The notes: a model not told the origin generated them from the sequence alone. DNA of 64,000 nucleotides from Pseudomonas sp. CC6-YY-74 (GCF_002025205.1 NZ_CP019947.1:627501-691500); one strand, 5' to 3'; numbered from the stretch's first letter, positions 18,888-28,750 are shown. Made by a program: numbers and translations.

Positions 18888-19664
18888 ATGAGTATGCGTT
18901 TTCAACACAAGGTCGCCGTGGTCACCGGCGCCGCCCAGGGCATCGGTCGCCGCGTGGCCGAACGCATGGCCGAGGAGGGCGCGCGGCTGCTGCTGGTCGA
19001 TCGTTCCGAGTTGGTGCATGAACTGGCCGATGAGTTGGCTGGCGTCGCCGAAGTGCTGACCCTGACCGCCGATCTCGAGCAGTTCGCCGAGTGCCAGCGC
19101 GTGATGGCCGCGGCGCTCGAGCGTTTCGGTCGCCTGGATATCCTGATCAATAACGTCGGCGGCACCATCTGGGCCAAACCGTTCGAGCACTACCAGGCGC
19201 ATGAGATCGAGGCCGAAGTGCGGCGCTCGTTGTTCCCCACCCTGTGGTGCTGCCATGCCGCACTGCCGCAGATGCTCGAGCAAGGCAGCGGCGCCATCGT
19301 CAACGTCTCCTCGATCGCCACCCGCGGAGTCAACCGCGTGCCTTACGGCGCGGCCAAGGGCGGCGTCAACGCCCTGACTGCGTGTCTGGCGTTCGAGACT
19401 GCCGAGCGCGGCATCCGGGTCAACGCCACCGCACCGGGCGGCACCGAAGCACCGCCACGGCGGATTCCGCGTAACGACGCCGCGCAGAGCGAGCAGGAAA
19501 AGCTCTGGTACCAGCAGATCGTCGACCAGACCGTCAGCAGCAGCCTGATGAAACGCTACGGCAGCATCGACGATCAAGCCGGGGCAATTCTATTCCTCGC
19601 GTCCGACGACGCCGCCTACATCACCGGGGTGACCTTGCCCGTGGGTGGTGGCGACCAGGGCTAG
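18888..19664 (+). CDS. benD: Benzoate diol (1,6-dihydroxycyclohexadiene carboxylate) dehydrogenase
   Basis: A 258-residue short-chain dehydrogenase that oxidises the benzoate cis-diol to catechol with loss of CO2, making NADH. The cofactor motif TGAAQGIG lies near residues 13-20, NNVGG near 88-92, and the catalytic set is Ser141/Ser142, Tyr153 and Lys157 (YGAAK). GAGG precedes the start by about eight bases. It is the fourth gene of the benABCD set. A 73-base gap with a short CCCGC/GCGGG hairpin leads to benK. Confidence 0.93.
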   Translation: MSMRFQHKVAVVTGAAQGIGRRVAERMAEEGARLLLVDRSELVHELADELAGVAEVLTLTADLEQFAECQRVMAAALERFGRLDILINNVGGTIWAKPFEHYQAHEIEAEVRRSLFPTLWCCHAALPQMLEQGSGAIVNVSSIATRGVNRVPYGAAKGGVNALTACLAFETAERGIRVNATAPGGTEAPPRRIPRNDAAQSEQEKLWYQQIVDQTVSSSLMKRYGSIDDQAGAILFLASDDAAYITGVTLPVGGGDQG

Positions 19665-19737
19665 GCGTCTGCAGCTAATTGCCCGCCAGCGATGCGAGCG
19701 GGTTTACACAACAAAAATAAAATAGAGAACCGATGCC

Positions 19738-21075
19738 ATGCGCAATATTGACGTACACGAGGTAATAGATAACGCGCGCTTCAATCGCTATCACTGGATG
19801 GTGATGTTGTGGTGCGCCTTGCTGCTGATTTTCGACGGCTACGACCTGTTCATCTACGGAGTGGTCCTGCCGGTAATCATGCAGGAGTGGGGGCTGACCC
19901 CGCTGCAAGCCGGCGCGTTGGGCAGCTATGCGCTGTTCGGCATGATGTTCGGTGCCCTGGCCTTCGGCACCCTGGCCGACAAGATCGGACGCAAGAAGGG
20001 CATCGCCCTGTGCTTTTTGCTGTTCAGCGGTGCGACTCTGGTCAACGGTTTTGCCAGCAATCCCACCGAGTTCGGCATCTGCCGCTTTATCGCCGGTCTC
20101 GGCTGTGGCGGTCTGATGCCCAACGTGGTGGCGCTGATGAGCGAGTACGCACCGAAGAAACTGCGCAGCACCCTGGTGGCCATCATGTTCAGCGGCTACT
20201 CGGTCGGCGGCATGCTCTCGGCCGGCGTCGGCATGTACATGCTGCCGCGTTTTGGCTGGGAGTCGATGTTCTTCGTCGCCGCCGTACCCCTGCTGTTGCT
20301 GCCATTGATTCTCTGCTTCCTGCCTGAGTCGGTTGGTTTTCTGGTGCGCCAGGGGCGTACCGAGCAAGCCCGCACGATCCTGCGGCGGGTCGACCCGAGC
20401 CGGGCCATTGCGGCTGACGACAGCTTGAACCTGGCGGCGGTGAAAGGCGGCTCGGCCTCCGTGCTCGAGCTGTTTCGCGAGGGTCGTCTGCTGCGCACGC
20501 TGTGCCTCTGGGTGGCGTTCTTCAGCTGCCTGCTGATGGTCTACGCGCTCAGCTCCTGGCTACCAAAACTGATGGCCAACGCCGGCTACAGCCTGGGCTC
20601 CAGCCTTTCGTTCCTGTTGGCGCTGAACTTCGGCGGCATGGCCGGCGCCATCCTCGGCGGCTGGCTGGGTGACCGCTTCAAGCTGGCCAAGGTGATGGTG
20701 GTGTTCTTTGTCGCCGCCGCGTTGTCGATCAGCCTGCTCGGCTTCAACAGCCCGACGCCGTTGCTCTACCTGCTGATTGCTGTGGCCGGCGCGACCACCA
20801 TCGGCACGCAGATCCTGCTGTACGCCTGTGCCGCGCAGTTCTACGGCCTGTCGATCCGTTCGACCGGCCTCGGCTGGGCCTCGGGCATCGGCCGCAACGG
20901 CGCCATCGTCGGCCCGCTACTCGGTGGCGCGCTGCTGGGCATCAACCTGCCGCTGCAGCTCAATTTTCTGGCGTTCGCCATTCCCGGTGCCATCGCCGCC
21001 ATTGCCATGAGCGTGTTCGCCATCAGCAGCCAGCGCAGCAGTGCCGCGCCGCTGCCGGCGGCCACGGCTTCCTGA
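19738..21075 (+). CDS. benK: Benzoate MFS transporter BenK
   Basis: A 445-residue major facilitator of the aromatic acid:proton symporter family, with 12 hydrophobic segments. The family signature is seen as FDGYDLFIYGVVLP in helix 1, GTLADKIGRKKG in loop 2-3, and GGWLGDRFKL in loop 8-9. Its place between benD and catB points to benzoate as the substrate. No terminator separates it from catB. Confidence 0.88.
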   Translation: MRNIDVHEVIDNARFNRYHWMVMLWCALLLIFDGYDLFIYGVVLPVIMQEWGLTPLQAGALGSYALFGMMFGALAFGTLADKIGRKKGIALCFLLFSGATLVNGFASNPTEFGICRFIAGLGCGGLMPNVVALMSEYAPKKLRSTLVAIMFSGYSVGGMLSAGVGMYMLPRFGWESMFFVAAVPLLLLPLILCFLPESVGFLVRQGRTEQARTILRRVDPSRAIAADDSLNLAAVKGGSASVLELFREGRLLRTLCLWVAFFSCLLMVYALSSWLPKLMANAGYSLGSSLSFLLALNFGGMAGAILGGWLGDRFKLAKVMVVFFVAAALSISLLGFNSPTPLLYLLIAVAGATTIGTQILLYACAAQFYGLSIRSTGLGWASGIGRNGAIVGPLLGGALLGINLPLQLNFLAFAIPGAIAAIAMSVFAISSQRSSAAPLPAATAS

Positions 21076-21096
21076 CCCCAACTAGCGGAACCTGAA

Positions 21097-22218
21097 ATGA
21101 GCCAAGTCCTGATCGAAAGCATCGAGGCGATCATCGTCGATCTGCCGACCATCCGCCCGCACAAGCTGGCGATGCACACCATGCAGCAGCAGACCCTGGT
21201 GGTGATCCGCCTGCGCTGCGCCGACGGCATCGAAGGCCTGGGCGAGTCGACCACCATCGGTGGTCTGGCCTATGGCAACGAAAGCCCGGAAAGCATCAAG
21301 CAGAACCTCGACAGCCACCTGGCGCCGCTGCTGATCGGTCAGGACGCGGCCAATATCAACGCCTGCATGCAGCGTCTGGACAAGGCCGCCAAGGGCAACA
21401 CCTTCGCCAAGTCCGGCCTGGAAAGCGCGCTGCTCGATGCCCAGGGCAAGCGCCTGGGCCTGCCGGTCAGCGAGCTGCTCGGCGGCCGTGTGCGCGACAG
21501 CCTGGAAGTGGCCTGGACCTTGGCCAGCGGCGACACCGCCAAGGACATCGCCGAAGCCCAGCAGATGCTGGAGATTCGCCGTCACCGCATCTTCAAGCTG
21601 AAGATCGGTGCGGGCGAGGTCGCTCAGGATCTCAAGCACGTGATTGCCATCAAGCGCGCCCTGGGTGACAGCGCCAGCGTGCGCGTCGACGTCAATCAGG
21701 CCTGGGACGAATCGGTGGCCCTGCGTGCCTGCCAGGTGCTCGGCGACAACGGCATCGACCTGATCGAGCAGCCGATCGCGCGGATCAACCGCAGCGGCCA
21801 GGTGCGCCTCAACCAGCGCAGCCCGGCGCCGATCATGGCCGACGAATCGATCGAAAGCGTGGAAGACGCCTTCAGCCTGGCCGCCGACGGCGCCGCCAGC
21901 ATCTTCGCCCTGAAGATTGCCAAGAACGGCGGTCCGCGCGCTGTGCTGCGTACCGCGGCGATCGCCGAGGCGGCCGGTATCGCCCTGTACGGCGGGACCA
22001 TGCTGGAGGGCTCGATCGGCACCCTGGCCTCGGCCCACGCCTTCCTCACCCTCAAGCAACTGACCTGGCACACCGAACTGTTCGGTCCCTTGCTGCTGAC
22101 CGAGGAAATCGTCAACGAGGCGCCGTTGTATCGCGACTTCCAGCTGCATGTGCCGCGTACGCCGGGCCTCGGCCTGAGCCTGAATGAAGAACGCCTGGCG
22201 TTCTTCCGTCGCCCCTAA
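21097..22218 (+). CDS. catB: Muconate cycloisomerase
   Basis: A 373-residue enolase-superfamily enzyme that converts cis,cis-muconate to muconolactone. The catalytic residues match the family positions: Lys167 and Lys169 (FKLKIG), metal ligands Asp198, Glu224 and Asp249, and Lys273. The gene starts 21 bases after benK. In several pseudomonads catB is preceded by a divergent catR; no LysR-type gene is present here, so expression from the ben promoter is likely. Confidence 0.95.
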   Translation: MSQVLIESIEAIIVDLPTIRPHKLAMHTMQQQTLVVIRLRCADGIEGLGESTTIGGLAYGNESPESIKQNLDSHLAPLLIGQDAANINACMQRLDKAAKGNTFAKSGLESALLDAQGKRLGLPVSELLGGRVRDSLEVAWTLASGDTAKDIAEAQQMLEIRRHRIFKLKIGAGEVAQDLKHVIAIKRALGDSASVRVDVNQAWDESVALRACQVLGDNGIDLIEQPIARINRSGQVRLNQRSPAPIMADESIESVEDAFSLAADGAASIFALKIAKNGGPRAVLRTAAIAEAAGIALYGGTMLEGSIGTLASAHAFLTLKQLTWHTELFGPLLLTEEIVNEAPLYRDFQLHVPRTPGLGLSLNEERLAFFRRP

Positions 22219-22257
22219 CCCACTGGCAAACAAGCTGTCAGCAGAGGAGATGTACCC

Positions 22258-22548
22258 ATGCTGTTCCACGTGAAGATGACCGTAAAACTGCCGGTGGACA
22301 TGGACCCGGCCAAGGCCGCCCAGATCAAGGCAGACGAGAAGGAGCTGGCCCAGCGCCTGATGCGCGAAGGCAAGTGGCGCCACCTGTGGCGCATCGCCGG
22401 GCAGTACGCCAACTACAGCGTATTCGACCTGGATAGCGTGCAGGAACTGCACGACACCCTGATGCAGCTGCCGCTGTTTCCCTACATGGACATCGAGGTT
22501 ACGCCGCTGTGCCGGCACCCCTCATCGATCCGTGAAGACGACCTTTGA
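22258..22548 (+). CDS. catC: Muconolactone delta-isomerase
   Basis: A 96-residue enzyme that shifts the double bond of muconolactone to give beta-ketoadipate enol-lactone. The sequence MLFHVKMTVKLPVDMD and the ending YMDIEVTPLCRHPSSI are characteristic, as is the length. AGAGGAG lies ahead of the ATG. It sits between catB and catA. Confidence 0.95.
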   Translation: MLFHVKMTVKLPVDMDPAKAAQIKADEKELAQRLMREGKWRHLWRIAGQYANYSVFDLDSVQELHDTLMQLPLFPYMDIEVTPLCRHPSSIREDDL

Positions 22549-22581
22549 TTAGCCCTAGAACAAAAAAACGAGGACACCATC

Positions 22582-23523
22582 ATGACCGTTAAAGTCAGCC
22601 ACACTGCCGAAATCCAGAACCTGTTCAACGAGGCTGCGGGCCTCAACAACGACCAGGGCAGCCCACGGGTCAAGCAGATCATGCTGCGCATCATCAACGA
22701 CGCGGCGAAGATCATCGAAGACTTGGAAATCACCGATGACGAGTTCTGGCACACGGTGGACTACCTCAACCGCCTGGGCGGCCGCAATGAAGCCGGCTTG
22801 CTGGTACCGGGGCTGGGCCTGGAGCACTTCCTCGACATCCTGCAGGACGCCAAGGATGCCGAGGTTGGCCTGACCGGCGGCACCCCGCGCACCATCGAAG
22901 GCCCGCTGTATGTCGCCGGTGCGCCCATGGCCGAAGGCGAAGTGCGGATGGACGACGGCAGCGAGCTGGACCGCGCCACCGTGATGTTCCTCGAAGGCGT
23001 GGTGCGCGACACCCAGGGCCAGCCGGTGGCCGGTGCGGTGGTCGACCTGTGGCACGCCAACACCCAGGGCAACTACTCCTACTTCGACCAGAGCCAGTCC
23101 GACTACAACCTGCGTCGGCGCATCGTCACCGATGCCGACGGCCGTTACCGCGCCCGCAGCACCGTGCCCAGCGGCTACGGCTGCGCGCCGGATGGGCCGA
23201 CCCAGGAGTGCCTGAACCTGCTCGGCCGCCACGGCCAGCGTCCTGCGCACATCCACTTCTTCATCTCCGCCCCAGGCCATCGCCACCTGACCACCCAGAT
23301 CAACCTGGCGGGCGAGCAGTACCTGTGGGACGACTTCGCCTACGCCACCCGCGACGGCCTGGTCGGCGACCTCACCTTCGTCGAGGACGCCGCCGTAGCC
23401 CGTGACCGTGGTGTGCAGGGCAGCCGCTTCGCCGAACTGCAATTCGACTTCCAGCTGCAGAAGGCCCCGGTCGCCGGAGCCGAGCAGCGCAGCACGCGTC
23501 CACGCGCCCTGCAACAAGCCTGA
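22582..23523 (+). CDS. catA: Catechol 1,2-dioxygenase
   Basis: A 313-residue intradiol dioxygenase that opens catechol to cis,cis-muconate. The non-haem Fe(III) ligands are Tyr165 (NYSYFD), Tyr199 (PSGYG), His223 and His225 (PAHIHFF). An N-terminal helical dimerisation domain precedes the catalytic beta-sandwich. It is the last gene before a strong terminator and a REP element, which closes the benABCDK-catBCA unit. Confidence 0.95.
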   Translation: MTVKVSHTAEIQNLFNEAAGLNNDQGSPRVKQIMLRIINDAAKIIEDLEITDDEFWHTVDYLNRLGGRNEAGLLVPGLGLEHFLDILQDAKDAEVGLTGGTPRTIEGPLYVAGAPMAEGEVRMDDGSELDRATVMFLEGVVRDTQGQPVAGAVVDLWHANTQGNYSYFDQSQSDYNLRRRIVTDADGRYRARSTVPSGYGCAPDGPTQECLNLLGRHGQRPAHIHFFISAPGHRHLTTQINLAGEQYLWDDFAYATRDGLVGDLTFVEDAAVARDRGVQGSRFAELQFDFQLQKAPVAGAEQRSTRPRALQQA

Positions 23524-23528
23524 TGCAA

Positions 23529-23565
23529 CGCCGGTGCGCTGCGCGCACCGGCGGGCGTGCTTTTT
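23529..23565 (+). terminator. Rho-independent terminator after catA
   Basis: CGCCGGTGCG (23529-23538) and CGCACCGGCG (23544-23553) form a 10-bp stem with a 5-nt loop; TTTTT follows at 23561-23565. Confidence 0.85.
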
Positions 23566-23611
23566 GTAGGAGCGGGCCATAGCCGCGATCGCGGGCATGG
23601 CCCGCTCCTAC
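23566..23611 (+). repeat. REP-type palindrome
   Basis: Perfect 15-bp arms GTAGGAGCGGGCCAT and ATGGCCCGCTCCTAC flank an imperfect CCGCGATCGCGG core. The G-T-A-G-G-A-G-C-G-G-G head is the common Pseudomonas REP form. Confidence 0.9.
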
Positions 23612-23685
23612 GGGGCTGCCTGCGCACCCTAGGGTTACAACAAGAGCATCCCCCAAGGGACGCCATCCATACCTTGCGAGGCCCC

Positions 23686-24915
23686 ATGAAAGCCTTGATC
23701 AACGATTTCTCTTTGTCCGCCGTGGTGGCCGGTTTCATTGCCACCGTGATTTCCTACGCCGGCCCCCTGGTGATCATCTTCCAGGCGGCCGAGAGCGCGG
23801 GCTTGTCGCATGCCGTGCTGTCGTCCTGGGTCTGGGCGATCTCGATTGGCAGCGCGGTGCTCGGCATCGGCCTCAGCCTGCGTTACCGCGTGCCGATCAT
23901 CATCGCCTGGTCGGCACCGGGCTCGGCGTTGCTGGTCGCGCTACTGCCGCAGATCAGCCTCAACGAAGCGGTCGGCGCCTATATCGTCGCCAGCCTGATC
24001 ATCTTCCTGGTCGGCATCAGCGGCGCCTTCGACCGCATCATCAGCAAGCTGCCCGCCGCAATTGGCGCCGGCATGCTGGCCGGCATCCTGTTCAGCTTCG
24101 GCACCGGTCTGTTCGTCTCGCTACAAACCAAGCCGGTCCTGGTGTTGGCGATGTTCGCCAGCTACCTGCTGGTCAAGCGTCTACTGCCGCGCTATGCGGT
24201 GATGGCGGTGTTGCTGGTCGGCTGCACGATCGCGTTTGCCACTGGCGACCTGCGCCAGGAGGCACTGGTCATCGGCCTGGCCACGCCAGTGTGGATCAGC
24301 CCCGAGTTCAGCCTGGCGGCCAGCCTGAATATTGCCCTGCCGCTGGTGATGGTGGCACTCACCGGCCAGTTCGTCCCAGGTATGGCGGTGCTGCGCAACG
24401 CCGGCTACCAGACCCCGGCCAGCCCGATCATTAGCAGCAGTGCCCTGGGTTCGCTGTTGCTGGCGCCCTTTGCCTGCCACGGCCTCAACCTGGCGGCCAT
24501 CACTGCGGCGATCTGCACCGGCCGCGAAGCCCATGAAGATCCTTCCAGACGCTATGTCGCCGGGGTGGTCGGCGGCCTGGCCTACCTGCTGCTGGGCCTG
24601 TTCGGCGCCACCCTGGTGTCGCTGTTCAGCGCCTTTCCCAAGGAGCTGATCGCCGCCCTGGCCGGACTGGCACTGTTCGGCGCGATTGGCGGCGCGCTGG
24701 CGGGCGCCATGGCCCAGCCGGACGACCGCGAAGCGGCGCTGATCACCTTTCTGGTGACGGCCTCGGGCATGTCTTTTTTCGGCCTGTCGGCGGCTTTCTG
24801 GGGGCTGATGTTCGGCCTCGTCGCCCACCTGCTGCTGAGTGTCCGGCGTAAAGCCGCGCCAGCCGCAGCGCCGCTGCCTCGCAGCCATTTGGCCAACGAG
24901 GAGGCAAACGGTTAA
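23686..24915 (+). CDS. benE: Benzoate/H+ symporter BenE
   Basis: A 409-residue polytopic membrane protein of the BenE family, with about 11-12 hydrophobic segments from residue 11 onwards. The family-typical segments [29 protein letters not shown] and [16 protein letters not shown] are visible. It imports benzoate across the cytoplasmic membrane, in addition to BenK. The start at 23686, with GAGG four bases ahead, matches homologues; longer upstream readings would cross the REP element. Confidence 0.9.
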   Translation: MKALINDFSLSAVVAGFIATVISYAGPLVIIFQAAESAGLSHAVLSSWVWAISIGSAVLGIGLSLRYRVPIIIAWSAPGSALLVALLPQISLNEAVGAYIVASLIIFLVGISGAFDRIISKLPAAIGAGMLAGILFSFGTGLFVSLQTKPVLVLAMFASYLLVKRLLPRYAVMAVLLVGCTIAFATGDLRQEALVIGLATPVWISPEFSLAASLNIALPLVMVALTGQFVPGMAVLRNAGYQTPASPIISSSALGSLLLAPFACHGLNLAAITAAICTGREAHEDPSRRYVAGVVGGLAYLLLGLFGATLVSLFSAFPKELIAALAGLALFGAIGGALAGAMAQPDDREAALITFLVTASGMSFFGLSAAFWGLMFGLVAHLLLSVRRKAAPAAAPLPRSHLANEEANG

Positions 24916-24965
24916 GCGCCTTCGGCCCATGAGCATTGCCGTCGCTCGATGCGGCGGTAGTCACA

Positions 24966-25006
24966 CCACCCACTTGCGTTGCCGGGTTCGTCCCCGGCAA
25001 GGGTGG
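24966..25006 (+). other. Structured intercistronic hairpin between benE and benF
   Basis: TTGCCGGG (24979-24986) pairs with CCCGGCAA (24993-25000), and an outer stem CCACCC (24966-24971) with GGGTGG (25001-25006) closes over a 7-nt bulge. No T-run follows. Confidence 0.4.
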
Positions 25007-25045
25007 CGCAACAGCACACTTTCAATAACAACAAAGAGCACAACG

Positions 25046-26326
25046 ATGAATCACTATCCCCATGCAAAGCCGGTCCTGTTGTCCCTCGCCGTCGCCCTCA
25101 GTCTGCCAGCCCTGGTGCAGGCGGCCGAAGGCGGTTTTATCGAAGACACCAGCGTGACCTTGCAAGCGCGTAACTACTACTTCAGCCGTGACTACGCCGA
25201 CATCGTCGGGCCCAACCAGCAGTCCAAGGCCGAGGAATGGGCGCAGGGCTTCATCCTCAACGTCAAATCCGGCTACACCCCGGGCACCGTGGGTTTCGGC
25301 GTGGATGCCGTGGGCCTGCTTGGTCTCAAGCTCGACAGCAGCCGCGACCGGGTCAACAGCGGCCTGTTGCCGGTAACCGACGAGGGCAAGGCGGCCGATG
25401 AGTACAGCCGCCTGGGCGCGGCCGTGAAGGTCAAGCTGTCGAATACCGAGTTGAAGGTTGGCGAGTTGCAACCCATGTTGCCGGTGCTCTACTTCGGCGA
25501 TATTCGCCTGCTGCCACCGACCTACCAGGGTGCCAGTATTGTCTCCAACGAGATCGCCGGGCTGACCCTGCAGGCCGGCCAACTGCGTTCCACCAGCCTG
25601 CGCAACGAGGCCGGCGACGAGGAAATGGGTGTCCTCGTCGGATATGTGCCGCGGCGCAGTGCCGGCCGACTGATCACCAGCGACCGCTTCAACTACACAG
25701 GGGCCGACTACGCCTTCAACGGCAACCGCACCTCGGTCGGCGCCTGGTATGCCCAGCTGGAAGACCTCTACAACCAGCGTTACTTCAGCCTCAAGCACAG
25801 TCAACCGGTCGGCGACTGGGTGCTCGGTGCCAGCCTCGGTTACTTCGACTCGGCCGAGGACGGCGAACAGCTGCTCGGCAAGCTGGACAACCAGGCGGCG
25901 TTCTCCCTGCTGTCGGCCAAGTACGGCGGTCACACCGTCTACCTCGGTTACCAGGCGATGTTCGGCGCTGACGGCTTGCCGCGGGTGTTCGCCAACGTCA
26001 GCCCGCTGGGCAACGAGGTGCCGACCTACGAGTTCGCCTCGGCCGACGAACGCTCCTGGCAGGTCCGTTACGACTACGACTTCGCCGCGCTGGGCGCGCC
26101 GGGCCTGATCGCCGGGGTGCGTTACCTCAAGGGTGACAACGTCGACACCGGCCGCGGCTTCGAGGGCAAGGACCGTGAGCGCGATCTGGACATCGGCTAC
26201 GTGGTGCAGAGCGGCTCGCTCAAGGGCCTGAACGTCAAGGTGCGAAACGTCGCTGCGCGTTCCAACTACCGCACCGACGTCGACGAGAACCGCCTGATCT
26301 TCAACTACACCTGGAAACTGCTCTAA
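25046..26326 (+). CDS. benF: OprD-family outer-membrane porin, BenF-like
   Basis: A 426-residue outer-membrane protein with a signal peptide ending near LVQAAEGG, then an 18-strand-type porin sequence of the OprD/Occ family ([42 protein letters not shown]). Members of the OccK branch take up aromatic carboxylates; position next to benE supports benzoate. The start at 25046 gives a normal signal peptide. The OprD family call is firm, the substrate inferred. Confidence 0.87.
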   Translation: MNHYPHAKPVLLSLAVALSLPALVQAAEGGFIEDTSVTLQARNYYFSRDYADIVGPNQQSKAEEWAQGFILNVKSGYTPGTVGFGVDAVGLLGLKLDSSRDRVNSGLLPVTDEGKAADEYSRLGAAVKVKLSNTELKVGELQPMLPVLYFGDIRLLPPTYQGASIVSNEIAGLTLQAGQLRSTSLRNEAGDEEMGVLVGYVPRRSAGRLITSDRFNYTGADYAFNGNRTSVGAWYAQLEDLYNQRYFSLKHSQPVGDWVLGASLGYFDSAEDGEQLLGKLDNQAAFSLLSAKYGGHTVYLGYQAMFGADGLPRVFANVSPLGNEVPTYEFASADERSWQVRYDYDFAALGAPGLIAGVRYLKGDNVDTGRGFEGKDRERDLDIGYVVQSGSLKGLNVKVRNVAARSNYRTDVDENRLIFNYTWKLL

Positions 26327-26332
26327 GCACGG

Positions 26333-26364
26333 GCGGCCTACCGACCCTGGCGTCGGTGGGCCGC
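26333..26364 (+). terminator. Hairpin after benF
   Basis: A 13-bp stem with one G-T pair (26333-26345 with 26352-26364) and a 6-nt loop begins seven bases after the benF stop. No T-run follows, so termination efficiency is uncertain. Confidence 0.5.
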
Positions 26365-26431
26365 AGCCACAACGGCAACCCATGATGGTTTTCCTTGCAC
26401 GCTGCGCCGCAGAGCGCCGCTGGAGATAACA

Positions 26432-27625
26432 ATGCACAACAATAACAAGATGCCTTACTCGTTCCGTTCCACCTTCACCGCCAGCGCCCTGGCGTTGGCC
26501 CTCAGTGCCTCCCTGAGCAGCCTGGCCCTGGCGACCGAGCCGGTAAAAGTCGGCTTGCTGCTGCCCTACACCGGCACCTTCGCCGCCCTCGGCGAGGCCA
26601 CGACCAACGGCATGAAACTGGCCATCGAGCAGCAGGGCGGCAACCTCGGCGGTCGTCCGGTCGAGTACGTGGTGGTCGACAGCGAGGCCAACCCCGGTAA
26701 GGCGGTGCCGAATATGCAGAAGCTGATTGCCGGCTCCCAGGTCGACGTGGTGGTCGGCCCGGTGCACTCCGGTGTCGGCATGGGCGCGGTCAAGGTCGCC
26801 CGCGAAACCGGCGTGCCGTTGATCATCCCCAACGCCGGCTTCAACGCTGCCACCGGCCCGTTGTGCGCGTCGAACATCTTCCGCACCTCCTTCACCTCTT
26901 GGCAGACCGCTTACCCGATGGGCCAGGTGGCGGCGGACAAGGGCTACAAGAACATCGTGACCGTGGCCTGGCGCTACGGTTTTGGCACCGAGTCGGTGGA
27001 GGGCTTCAAGGAAGGTTTCGAGAAGGCCGGTGGCACGGTCAGCAAGGAAATCTACGTGCCGTTTCCGGACGTGGAGTTCCAGTCGCAACTGACCGAAATC
27101 GCCGCGCTCAAGCCTGATGCGGTATTCGTGTTCTTCGCCGGCGGTGGCGCGGCCAAGTTCGTTCAGGACTACGCCGCGGCCGGCCTGCAGGGCAAGATCC
27201 CGCTGCTCGGCTCGGGCTTTCTCACCGAGGGTACCTTAGAGGCCCAAGGCGCAGCGGCCACCGGCGTGCTGACCACCCTGCATTACGCCGACAGCCTGGA
27301 TACCCCGCAGAACAGCAAGTTTCGCGCCGACTACCGGCAGAAGTTCGGTAAAGAGGCCGACATCTACGCGGTGCAGGGCTACGACACCGGCCTGCTGTTG
27401 GCCCAGTCGCTGGCCAAGGTGAATGGCAATACCCAGGACCGAGCTGCCTGGAATGCGGCCATGGCCGAGGCCAGGATCGACAGTCCGCGGGGCGAGTGGA
27501 GTTTCTCCAAGGCGCACAACCCGGTGCAGAACATCTACCTGCGCGAGGTGCGTGACGGCGCCAATGTGGTGGTCAGCACCGCCGCGACGGCGCTGGCCGA
27601 TCCTGCGCGTGGCTGCAAGCTCTAG
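26432..27625 (+). CDS. ABC transporter periplasmic binding protein, branched-chain amino acid/aromatic type
   Basis: A 397-residue exported protein. A long signal peptide (about 1-35, cleavage near LALA-TE) leads into a type I periplasmic binding fold of the Leu/Ile/Val-binding class (VKVGLLLPYTGTFAALGEATTNGMKLAI, VVVGPVHSGVGMGA). This subgroup includes proteins that bind benzoate, hydroxybenzoates and other aromatic acids, as well as amino acids. Placement between benF and pcaI suggests an aromatic acid or a pathway intermediate; the ligand cannot be read from sequence. GGAG lies ahead of the ATG. Two permeases and two ATPases follow. Confidence 0.85.
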   Translation: MHNNNKMPYSFRSTFTASALALALSASLSSLALATEPVKVGLLLPYTGTFAALGEATTNGMKLAIEQQGGNLGGRPVEYVVVDSEANPGKAVPNMQKLIAGSQVDVVVGPVHSGVGMGAVKVARETGVPLIIPNAGFNAATGPLCASNIFRTSFTSWQTAYPMGQVAADKGYKNIVTVAWRYGFGTESVEGFKEGFEKAGGTVSKEIYVPFPDVEFQSQLTEIAALKPDAVFVFFAGGGAAKFVQDYAAAGLQGKIPLLGSGFLTEGTLEAQGAAATGVLTTLHYADSLDTPQNSKFRADYRQKFGKEADIYAVQGYDTGLLLAQSLAKVNGNTQDRAAWNAAMAEARIDSPRGEWSFSKAHNPVQNIYLREVRDGANVVVSTAATALADPARGCKL

Positions 27626-27730
27626 CTCACAGCGTTGTCCCCGCGCCCTGGCCGCCAGCGGCTGGCCGATGGAGCGGGTGGGTTGCATCGAGTTTGCTTG
27701 CCGGACTCTGGATACCGCGTTGTCGCACCT

Positions 27731-27750
27731 GGTCATAGCCGGCTATGACC
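27731..27750. promoter_or_regulatory. Perfect 20-bp palindrome between binding protein and permease
   Basis: GGTCATAGCC is followed immediately by its reverse complement GGCTATGACC. It lies 105 bases after the binding-protein stop and 117 bases before the permease start. It could be an operator or an RNA hairpin; no T-run follows. Confidence 0.5.
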
Positions 27751-27867
27751 CGTCGCAGCGCCTGCTCCGGAGCCTTCGGCTGGTTTAGCCCGAAACAATC
27801 GACCCGCTGTGCCGGCCAACCGTGGCCAGGGAGCGGGCCTGTCTCATTCCTGACCTTGGTATGCACG

Positions 27868-28728
27868 ATGGAAGTTTCCACCATTCTCATCCAGACCATG
27901 AACGGTCTGCAGTACGGCCTGTTGCTGTTTCTCATCGCCAGTGGCCTGACCCTGATCTTTGGCATCATGCACATCATCAACCTGGCCCACGGCGCGCTCT
28001 ACATGGTCGGCGCCTACCTGGTGTACTGGTTGACCGGACTGGTTGGCGATCTGTTTCTCGCCATCCTCATCGGCGTGCCCCTGGCGGCGCTGCTTGGGGT
28101 GCTGATCGAGCGCTTCCTGATCCAGGCGCTGTACCGACGTGACCACCTCGACCAGGTGCTGATGACGTTCGGCCTGATCATGGTGATCGACTCGCTGCGC
28201 AGCATCATCTGGGGCAATGACGTGCACAGCGTGGCCATCCCCGAGCTGCTCAGCGGCTCGATCCAGCTGACCGCAACCCTCGACTACCCGGTGTACCGCC
28301 TGTTCATTTCCGCGGTCTGCGCGGTGATCGCCCTGGCCATGTACCTGGTCCTGCAACGCACCCGGCTGGGCATGATCATTCGCGGCGGCTCGAGTAACCG
28401 CGAGATGGTCCAGTGCCTGGGCCTCGATATCCGCCTGATCTACACCCTGGTGTTCGCCGCTGGCGCGGCGCTGACGGCGTTCGCCGGGATGATCGCCGCG
28501 CCGGTGTCGTCGGTCTATCCCGGCATGGGCAACCAGATCCTGATCATCGCCTTCGTGGTGGTGGTCATCGGCGGTCTGGGCTCGATTCGCGGGGCCTTTC
28601 TCGGCGCCTTGCTGGTGGGTCTGACCGCCACCTGGGGCGCGGTGCTGGTGCCGCAATACGCCGGCATGGCCGTGTATGTGCTGATGGCCGTGGTGCTGTT
28701 GTTCAAGCCGCGCGGGCTGTTCGCCTAA
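27868..28728 (+). CDS. ABC transporter permease, LivH type
   Basis: A 286-residue inner-membrane protein with about eight hydrophobic segments, of the LivH class (QYGLLLFLIASGLTLIFGIMHIINLAHGALYM at 15-46 and GLGSIRGAFLGALLVG near 235-250). It should pair with the next gene, a LivM-type permease. The start at 27868 removes an improbable N-terminal extension; a 242-base gap with a 20-bp palindrome precedes it. Confidence 0.87.
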   Translation: MEVSTILIQTMNGLQYGLLLFLIASGLTLIFGIMHIINLAHGALYMVGAYLVYWLTGLVGDLFLAILIGVPLAALLGVLIERFLIQALYRRDHLDQVLMTFGLIMVIDSLRSIIWGNDVHSVAIPELLSGSIQLTATLDYPVYRLFISAVCAVIALAMYLVLQRTRLGMIIRGGSSNREMVQCLGLDIRLIYTLVFAAGAALTAFAGMIAAPVSSVYPGMGNQILIIAFVVVVIGGLGSIRGAFLGALLVGLTATWGAVLVPQYAGMAVYVLMAVVLLFKPRGLFA

Positions 28729-28750
28729 TTACCATTTCGGGGAATTTCTT

